Of a stretch of DNA of 64,000 nucleotides, positions 58,454-64,000 are shown one piece after another. The translations under genes were made by a program, and so were the position numbers. The DNA lies in assembly GCA_037443285.1 (NCBI GenBank), contig JBBIOQ010000006.1, positions 1 to 64,000 on the forward strand, read 5' to 3'. The notes under the pieces are model-generated. The model saw only the letters and a list, made by a program, of their open reading frames with translations, was not told where the DNA came from and did no database searches. Position 1 is the stretch's first letter; every line of letters begins with the position of its first letter. The stretch comes from Phnomibacter sp037443285 (GTDB lineage: Bacteria; Bacteroidota; Bacteroidia; Chitinophagales; Chitinophagaceae).

Positions 58454-59143
58454 TTACTTCTTTTCCTTTCTCGGGTTGATGAACAACACTTCATCTACCA
58501 GTCCATAGTCCTTGGCTTCGGTGGCGGTCATCCACTTATCACGGTCGCTGTCGGCGGCCACCTGTTCAGGCGTTTGGCCGGTATGATAGGCCAGTATATC
58601 GTACAGTTCCTTTTTAAGTTTCTTCACTTCATTCACTGTTATCTCAATGTCGCTGGCCTGGCCAATGGCACCACCGCTGGGTTGGTGAATCATGATGCGG
58701 CTGTGCTTCAGAGCAGTGCGCTTGCCATGTGCGCCTGCTGCCATGAGTACTGCACCCATGCTAGCCGCCATGCCGGTGCAAATGGTGGCAATATCGGGGG
58801 TTACAAACTGCATGGTATCGTACATTCCGAGACCCGCATAGACACTGCCCCCGGGGCTGTTGATGTACATCTGTATGTCGCGGGAGCGGTCGGTGCTTTC
58901 AAGGAAGAGCAGCTGTGCGGTAACAATGTTGGCCACTTCGTCCATAATGGGGTAACCGAGGAAGATGATGCGGTCCATCATGAGTCGGCTGTATACGTCC
59001 ATCACCGCTACATTCATGGGGCGCTCCTCAATAATGTTGGGGGTGAGGTTGGTGACATTGTGTTTAATGTATCCATCCAGTGTATTGCTGCTGATGCCGC
59101 GATGTTTGACCGCGAATTTTTCGAACTCTTTTCCAAAATTCAT
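58454..59143 (-). CDS. clpP: ClpP-family protease, first copy
   Basis: A 229-aa protein from ATG 59143 (MNFGKEFEKFAVKHRGIS); upstream codons are not conserved-looking. The triad is Ser128 (GMAASMGA), His153 (MIHQPSGG) and Asp202 (RDKWM). It is 113 bases upstream of the second clpP on the same strand. ATP-dependent protein turnover with ClpX is expected. Confidence 0.94.
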   Translation of the reverse strand: MNFGKEFEKFAVKHRGISSNTLDGYIKHNVTNLTPNIIEERPMNVAVMDVYSRLMMDRIIFLGYPIMDEVANIVTAQLLFLESTDRSRDIQMYINSPGGSVYAGLGMYDTMQFVTPDIATICTGMAASMGAVLMAAGAHGKRTALKHSRIMIHQPSGGAIGQASDIEITVNEVKKLKKELYDILAYHTGQTPEQVAADSDRDKWMTATEAKDYGLVDEVLFINPRKEKK

Positions 59144-59306
59144 ATGAATAATTTGCTGGTGAGCTAATGCGCTACAATGCTTTTGCAGCAATATAGCTGG
59201 AAATGTATTTCAAATACTGTGCGGGGAAAAAATGCAGGACATTTTGGCCGCCTCTTAAGTTGCGTGTTTGATAATAGAGACTTTTTGGCTTGAAAGAAGC
59301 GCCAGA

Positions 59307-60863
59307 TTATTTGCTCTCCATCTTCACTACAGGTATAATCATTTCCTCCAGGCTTACTCCTCCATGCTGAAATGTATTTTTGTAGTAATTGACAAAGTGG
59401 TTGTAATTGTTGGGGTAGCACAAATAGCCATCTTCTTTGGCAAAGATGTAACTGCTGTTGATTGTTGGACTGGGAAGGCCTGCATCTTTAGGGTCGCGGA
59501 AGGCCAACACATCCCTTTGTTCGTAGTTTAAATTGCGTCCGTGTTTGTAACGAATGTTGGAGGTGGTCTGCCTGTCGCCAACTACTTTGGCCGGTGTTTT
59601 CACCCGGATGCTGCCATGGTCGGTAGCTAGAATAATACGCACTTTCTTGTCGGCAATTTTCTTCAATGCTTCGTGGAGAGGGCTGTGTGTAAACCAACTG
59701 GCAGTAATGCTGCGGTAGCTGCGTTCATCGCTGGCCAGTTCTTTGAGCACTTCCATTTCGGTGCGGGCATGGCTCAGCATGTCTACAAAATTGTAGACAA
59801 TGATGTTGAGGTCGTTGCCCAGCAGGTTGTGGATATTGCTCACCAGGTGCTGGCCTGCTTCATTGGTTAGGATTTTGGTATAGCTTGTTTTAAGTTCTGA
59901 TTTAGAAAATCGCTTTAGCTGTGCTTTAATTAAATCTTCTTCGTGTTGGTTTTTGCTGCCTTCATCCTCATCGTTTTTCCAGTATTGCGGAAAGTTTTTG
60001 GCAATATCAATGGGCAGCATGCCTGCGAAAATGGCATTGCGTGCATACTGTGTGGCCGTAGGCAAAATGCTGTAGAATGAATCTTCTTCGGTAATGCGGA
60101 AACTCTCAGCAAAAATGGGTTGTATGGCACGCCACTGGTCGAGGCGCAGATTGTCGATGAGCACGAAAAAGGTGGGCACGCCTTTTTGCAGCGATGGCAG
60201 CACTTTTTCGCGAAGGAGTGTATGGCTCATCACCGGTGCATTCTTAGCATTTGGCTTTATCCAATCGGCATAATTGCGGCTGATGAATTTAAAAAACTCA
60301 GTGTTAGCTTCATCTTTTTGTGCCTGGAAAACTTCCCGCATTTCGGGGCTGTCGGCCTTGTCCATTTCCATTTCCCAGTAAACCAATTTCCGGTAGATAT
60401 CCATCCATTCGCCGGCATCGGGATTGCTGTTGAGTGCCATGAACAAATTGCGGAAATCCTGCTGGTAGCTGCTGGTGGTTTTTTCGCTCACCAGCCTTTT
60501 ATTGTCGAGTAGTTTTTTCAAACTCAGCAATACCTGGCTGGGATTGACCGGCTTAATCAGGTAATCGCTTATCTGGCTTCCAATGGCATCTTCCATTACA
60601 TTTTCCGCCTCGTTTTTTGTAATCATGACCACGGGCAATGTGCGGTTCACGGATTTGATTTTTGCAAGTGTTTCCAGGCCGTTGATGCCGGGCATGCTTT
60701 CGTCAAGGAGTACCACGTCAACCGGATTTTCCTTTACGTAATCAATGGCATCGAAGCCATTAGTCACGCTGGCTACCTCATATCCTTTGTTCTGGAGAAA
60801 AAGTATCTGGCTTTTCAGGCTTTCGATTTCATCATCGACCCAAAGTATTTTGGCAAGACTCAT
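59307..60863 (-). CDS. porX: PorX-like response regulator with PglZ domain
   Basis: A 518-aa protein. Residues 1-120 are a receiver domain with Asp10-Asp11, phosphoacceptor Asp54 (VVLLDESMPG) and Lys104 (YLIKPVNP). Residues ~155-515 are a PglZ phosphatase-like domain (FFVLIDNLRLDQWRA, NIIVYNFVDMLSHART, ILATDHGSIRVKTP). This architecture is PorX, which with PorY controls type IX secretion in Bacteroidota. PorY and the secretion genes are not in the window. Confidence 0.93.
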   Translation of the reverse strand: MSLAKILWVDDEIESLKSQILFLQNKGYEVASVTNGFDAIDYVKENPVDVVLLDESMPGINGLETLAKIKSVNRTLPVVMITKNEAENVMEDAIGSQISDYLIKPVNPSQVLLSLKKLLDNKRLVSEKTTSSYQQDFRNLFMALNSNPDAGEWMDIYRKLVYWEMEMDKADSPEMREVFQAQKDEANTEFFKFISRNYADWIKPNAKNAPVMSHTLLREKVLPSLQKGVPTFFVLIDNLRLDQWRAIQPIFAESFRITEEDSFYSILPTATQYARNAIFAGMLPIDIAKNFPQYWKNDEDEGSKNQHEEDLIKAQLKRFSKSELKTSYTKILTNEAGQHLVSNIHNLLGNDLNIIVYNFVDMLSHARTEMEVLKELASDERSYRSITASWFTHSPLHEALKKIADKKVRIILATDHGSIRVKTPAKVVGDRQTTSNIRYKHGRNLNYEQRDVLAFRDPKDAGLPSPTINSSYIFAKEDGYLCYPNNYNHFVNYYKNTFQHGGVSLEEMIIPVVKMESK

Positions 60864-60870
60864 AGGTGGA

Positions 60871-60906
60871 GTTCAAAGTTCAATAGTTCACAATTCACAA
60901 GTTTCA
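60871..60906. repeat. Imperfect GTTCA-type tandem repeat upstream of porX
   Basis: GTTCAAAGTTCAATAGTTCACAATTCACAAGTTTCAAAG-like units follow one another just before the porX start. Such TTCAAA runs are frequent between Bacteroidota genes; function unknown. Confidence 0.45.
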
Positions 60907-61154
60907 AAGGCTGAAGGGTGGTTTTACTGAGTATCGGTCTTCCCGACCTTTCCCTTGCTTTGCAGATTTACAACAATGGGGGCAGGGTGACAAATCCTAA
61001 TGAAATTTTGGCCTTTTATTCTTAAGTGGGTTGCAGCAATTACTACCACATGATGTACCTGAAATTGAAAAGTGGTTGATCAATGCAAGGATGCCATTCT
61101 ATTTGCAGACAGATTATTTTTAAGAATCTTTCAAATCTGGTCATTTTCCAATAC

Positions 61155-61601
61155 ATGACGAACCATCCACACGAAATTCAAAACCGTACCGAGGAAGATA
61201 CCATTTTTGATGAGGCTGAATTGCTGAACAAACCCTACGACAAATCGATCCGAAATGCACGGATTGCCATTTACATTATTGCCGCTGCTCAGTTTCTAAT
61301 GGGCATCTTCCAGGCCTACTATACCGAAGGAAAAGCGGAGAGCCTGGGTGTCTTTGTATTGACTTCAGCATTATCGCTTGCCTATGTTGGATTGGCATTG
61401 TATTCACGTAAAAAACCATTTAATGGAATCCTGGCAGCGCTGATTGTTTATGGTTTGTTTGTGGTTGTTGATTTGGTATTTGATCCTGCCAGCATTTTCA
61501 AAGGAATATTGCTGAAGGCTGCTGTCATCTATTACCTGGCAAAAGCGTTGGGCGATGCCCGTGAAATGCAGGCTGCCATGAAGACATTCGGGAAATCCTG
61601 A
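61155..61601 (+). CDS. Hypothetical membrane protein
   Basis: A 148-aa protein from ATG 61155. After an acidic N-terminal tail of about 35 residues it has four hydrophobic helices (~37-55, 66-85, 91-110, 115-130). No motif points to a function. It is convergent with the DUF1080 gene. Confidence 0.75.
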   Translation: MTNHPHEIQNRTEEDTIFDEAELLNKPYDKSIRNARIAIYIIAAAQFLMGIFQAYYTEGKAESLGVFVLTSALSLAYVGLALYSRKKPFNGILAALIVYGLFVVVDLVFDPASIFKGILLKAAVIYYLAKALGDAREMQAAMKTFGKS

Positions 61602-61631
61602 AAAGAAATATCACCAACCTGCAGCGGTATT

Positions 61632-62240
61632 TCAGGGCATGGATTTGATTTTTATATTTCTCCAGTACACTTTAATGCCACCGCCATCATGAATCTGCAG
61701 TGCAATGCAACCCTTGCCCTGCGCAATCTTTTCATCAGTCAGCGTTATCATCTGGTGTCCATTGAGCCAGGTGGTTACAGTGCCATTGTTTACCACAATT
61801 TTCATTTTGTTCCACTCACCGAATTTCAGTTGTTTTTCGCCCACACTATCGGGTTGAATTAGCCATCCGCGGCCGTAGCTTTCATAAATGCCACCAGTGT
61901 GCATGCCCGGCGGCGCCACTTCTGCCTGCCATCCTGAAATTTTTGTAACGTCAATACTGCTTCTGAAAAACACGCCACTGTTGCCGTTTGCTTCCTGTTT
62001 AAATTCAAGAGTGAGTTCAAAATTGTAATAGTCTGAAGTGGTGCCGAGATAACCATATTTTTTATCGGGACCGCTTTCGGCTACTAGCAATCCATCCTGC
62101 ACATACCATTTTTCTGTGCCATAAATTTTCCATCCGTCAAGGTCCTTTCCGTTAAAGAGTTTTTGCTTTTGTGCACTTGCAATTGTTGCCATGCAGTTGA
62201 GCATCGCCATAAAGAGCATCGCCTTGAAAATTGATTTCAT
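61632..62240 (-). CDS. Secreted DUF1080 (3-keto-disaccharide hydrolase) protein
   Basis: A 202-aa protein with a signal peptide (MKSIFKAMLFMAMLNCMATI then ASAQ). The DUF1080 lectin-like fold is clear: LFNGKDLDGWKIYG, GNSGVFFRS, GGIYESYGRGW, IALQIHDGGG. Some members hydrolyse 3-keto-glucosides. It is not linked to the carbohydrate set at 29-38 kb. Confidence 0.9.
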   Translation of the reverse strand: MKSIFKAMLFMAMLNCMATIASAQKQKLFNGKDLDGWKIYGTEKWYVQDGLLVAESGPDKKYGYLGTTSDYYNFELTLEFKQEANGNSGVFFRSSIDVTKISGWQAEVAPPGMHTGGIYESYGRGWLIQPDSVGEKQLKFGEWNKMKIVVNNGTVTTWLNGHQMITLTDEKIAQGKGCIALQIHDGGGIKVYWRNIKIKSMP

Positions 62241-62438
62241 GTTACTTTAAGATTTTATGGTAGAAATATGCTTAGGGAAATAGTGAACAAAGTATGGCTG
62301 CCATGAAATGATGATTGGCGCTCATCTCAAAAGGCATTATTAAACACCAGGTCGCAAAGAAGGCGCAAGGAGCACTATGGAAAACATATGTAAAAGGGCA
62401 TTGTGGTTATGCAAAGACGCACACTTTTGAGATATGCA

Positions 62439-62648
62439 CTAGGTTTTCAATGCATCTTGCATCACTTTTTCAGCAAGTTCCTTCATGTTTTCCGGCACAT
62501 ACACTTCGTGCTGACCGGGCAGTGTAAGCACAAACATGTTGTCCTGCTTGTTTAGCACCTGCACCGGAATATTGTTTTCTTCCAGTTTTCCCTTCACAAT
62601 AGCAGCCTCGGTGTACAGGGATGTTTTGAATAGTAGTGTCCAATTCAT
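62439..62648 (-). CDS. DUF2007 small protein
   Basis: A 69-aa protein of the DUF2007 family (putative signal transducing protein): LLFKTSLYTEAAIVKGKLEE, then NIPVQVLNKQDN and VYVPENMKELAEKV. The function is unknown. It starts 48 bases downstream of the CPBP protease gene and is probably cotranscribed with it. Confidence 0.85.
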   Translation of the reverse strand: MNWTLLFKTSLYTEAAIVKGKLEENNIPVQVLNKQDNMFVLTLPGQHEVYVPENMKELAEKVMQDALKT

Positions 62649-62696
62649 GAAAGGAAAGGTAGGTGGTTTAAGGTTGGAAGCCTTGCGCCCGATGCC

Positions 62697-63665
62697 TCAT
62701 TTTTCGATGAACGCGTCAATTTCATTTTGTTCGTTAAACGGATTTCGCGGGTCGTAGCTTATTTGTTGCGGTGCACTGCATGCAAAATCTCTGCTGAGCC
62801 ATCTGAAAAGCAGGATAATCAATGCAAGCGATAGTAAGCCGCTCCACATTGGGAAAATGGTGTCGCCCTGCAGGCTCACGGGTTTGTTGTGCAGGTAGTT
62901 GTAATACATGTAGCAAACCACTGCTGCATTGTTTGCAAAATGCACTACAATGGAATACCAGATGTTTTGAGTGATGAAGAAAATACTGCCCAAAATGAGT
63001 CCCAGAGCAATACGTGGAATGAAACCGTACCAGCTTGCATGAATGGCACTGAACAAAACGGAAGTGACTACTACAGCGAGCCAACCGCTTTTCCACCACC
63101 TATGCAACAAGCCTTGTAGTGCACCCCTGAATAGTATTTCTTCGAAAATGGCAGGCAGCAATGCAATCATAATGAGGCTCAGCACGAATTGCTGAACTGA
63201 TTTTACTTCTGCAATCACCTTCACCTGGTCTTCATAGCTTTTTTCGAGACTGTCGAAAAAGGCCTTGGTAGATGCGGGCAAAGGGATCATGTTGTTGAGA
63301 GAAGATAGTGCATCAATCAAAGGGCCGCTGCAAATGATGATGGCTATTGCAATACCTATTGCTTTTAGATTAACTGTCTTGCCAACCCCCAAGGCAGTCC
63401 ACCCATTTCGGAAACAGAGAAATGCATAGGCAACTGCAGGAACAAAGAAGGCAAACAATGTGTTTACTGCCTGCACCACTTTGATGGCTCCTGCATATTT
63501 TGGATTCAGCATGTCGGTTTGCATAGAAGTCAACCCACCACCCGTCATGACCATCCATACGCCTACTGAAACCATGCTGCCAATAATAAGGCCGGCGCCG
63601 CCAAAACCCAGCAATACCCCTAATTGTCCCAAGCCTGTAAAACCTTTGTTGAACAGTTTCTTCAT
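62697..63665 (-). CDS. CPBP family intramembrane metalloprotease
   Basis: A 322-aa membrane protein with about eight helices. The CPBP/CAAX-protease motifs are present: FEEILFRGALQG (EExxxR) and FSAIHASWYGFIPR (FxxxH), plus a late Asn/His helix (VVHFANNAAV). These enzymes cleave within or near membranes; the substrate is unknown. A near-match -7 box (TTTCTTTG) lies right before the ATG. Confidence 0.9.
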   Translation of the reverse strand: MKKLFNKGFTGLGQLGVLLGFGGAGLIIGSMVSVGVWMVMTGGGLTSMQTDMLNPKYAGAIKVVQAVNTLFAFFVPAVAYAFLCFRNGWTALGVGKTVNLKAIGIAIAIIICSGPLIDALSSLNNMIPLPASTKAFFDSLEKSYEDQVKVIAEVKSVQQFVLSLIMIALLPAIFEEILFRGALQGLLHRWWKSGWLAVVVTSVLFSAIHASWYGFIPRIALGLILGSIFFITQNIWYSIVVHFANNAAVVCYMYYNYLHNKPVSLQGDTIFPMWSGLLSLALIILLFRWLSRDFACSAPQQISYDPRNPFNEQNEIDAFIEK

Positions 63666-64000
63666 GGTGCAAAGAAAGGCCTGCAGAAAATATGGTCATC
63701 GCTTAGGCAGGTAATATTGATAAGGAGTTGTTTTGTGAATCTAAGTGGCAATAGATTCCCATGGTTCTTAGTCCTTGTGGCACTAACAGACGAATCGGCC
63801 GCCTTTGTTTCCATCAGTATTCCATTACATCTGCAACAATTTCAGTTTGCTAACTCATGCTTGCCACCTTTCATCGCTACCACAATTCTCAAGTTCAAAT
63901 TGCCAACTCAATTTTATGCACCCTTTAGGGGGTTGGGGATTTACCTTTGCGCCACTTTGGCAACTATTGGCAACATATCACTTCCTGAATTTCCTTTGAT
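63666..64000. other. Gene-free right end of the window
   Basis: About 335 bases hold no convincing gene. A 64-codon frame at 63805-63999 is rejected. The phrase CCCTTTAGGGGGTTGGGG (around 63921-63938) is a common intergenic type in Bacteroidota. A TACCTTTG -7 box at 63942-63949 points to a rightward gene just beyond the window. Confidence 0.55.
63942..63949 (+). promoter_or_regulatory. -7 promoter box for a gene beyond the window
   Basis: TACCTTTG is an exact TAnnTTTG match followed by CGCC, near the right edge. No gene starts within the remaining 50 bases, so it would serve a downstream gene not seen here. Confidence 0.4.

Noticed and set aside
63805..63999. 64-codon open frame at the right end
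   Set aside because: Low-complexity Phe/Leu/Ser/His composition, and it overlaps a typical promoter box.

Overview
The window reads as a chromosome segment of a Bacteroidota bacterium, probably in or near the Chitinophagaceae. The phylum call rests on protein families typical of it (PorX, the type IX secretion regulator; GTP-type PEPCK; DUF4255/DUF5908/eCIS-core proteins), on several TAnnTTTG -7 promoter boxes (one with a TTG at the right spacing, before clpX), and on the lack of Shine-Dalgarno sequences. The family is a guess. I saw no tRNA, rRNA, insertion sequence, integrase or CRISPR array. Two runs of N (16948-16995 and 39548-39561) mark assembly gaps inside genes.

Region 1 (1-2450) holds the start of a lipoprotein, a polysaccharide flippase and an SRPBCC protein. 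Two near-identical palindromes, TTTGACA-NN-TGTCAAA, lie at the starts of the lipoprotein and SRPBCC genes and look like a shared operator.

Region 2 (2551-29100) is a long same-strand locus for an extracellular contractile injection system (eCIS). In order it has: cap/terminator (DUF4255), an unknown 391-aa protein, sheath, two tube proteins, DUF5908, LysM tube/baseplate adaptor, VgrG/gpV-like spike, PAAR tip, gp25 wedge, two large baseplate proteins, a 1249-aa protein with Ig/PKD-like domains, a tape measure, and two eCIS-core (DUF4157) cargo candidates. The first cargo is a 1814-aa mosaic: HExxH eCIS core, CHAP-like amidase, four ~140-aa helical repeats, His-Me nuclease and helix-hairpin-helix. 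The second (344 aa) carries two HExxH motifs.

Region 3 (29271-38562) is a four-gene set of secreted carbohydrate-active proteins (DUF4838, GH2, GH95-like, parallel beta-helix). It separates the eCIS core from the gene that follows it, a 439-aa AAA+ ATPase of the eCIS type (38657-39976). The ATPase therefore appears to be a detached part of the injection system.

Region 4 (40098-64000) is mostly housekeeping: two metallo-beta-lactamase-fold hydrolases, a large TolB-like/beta-barrel protein, nagA, a Rieske protein, an M3 peptidase, a Fur/SCO/MerC metal group, pckG, a ComEA-like HhH protein, an acyl-CoA dehydrogenase, a cytochrome c, an ArsC-family protein, clpP-clpP-clpX, porX, a DUF1080 protein, a DUF2007 protein and a CPBP protease. 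A decayed XRE-regulator remnant lies between merC and pckG. Factor-independent terminators are clear after many of these units.

Working model: genes 2551-29100 plus the ATPase build a free, contractile, phage-tail-like particle that carries the DUF4157 proteins as payload. The role of the glycan-degrading set between them is unknown; it may be an unrelated insertion.
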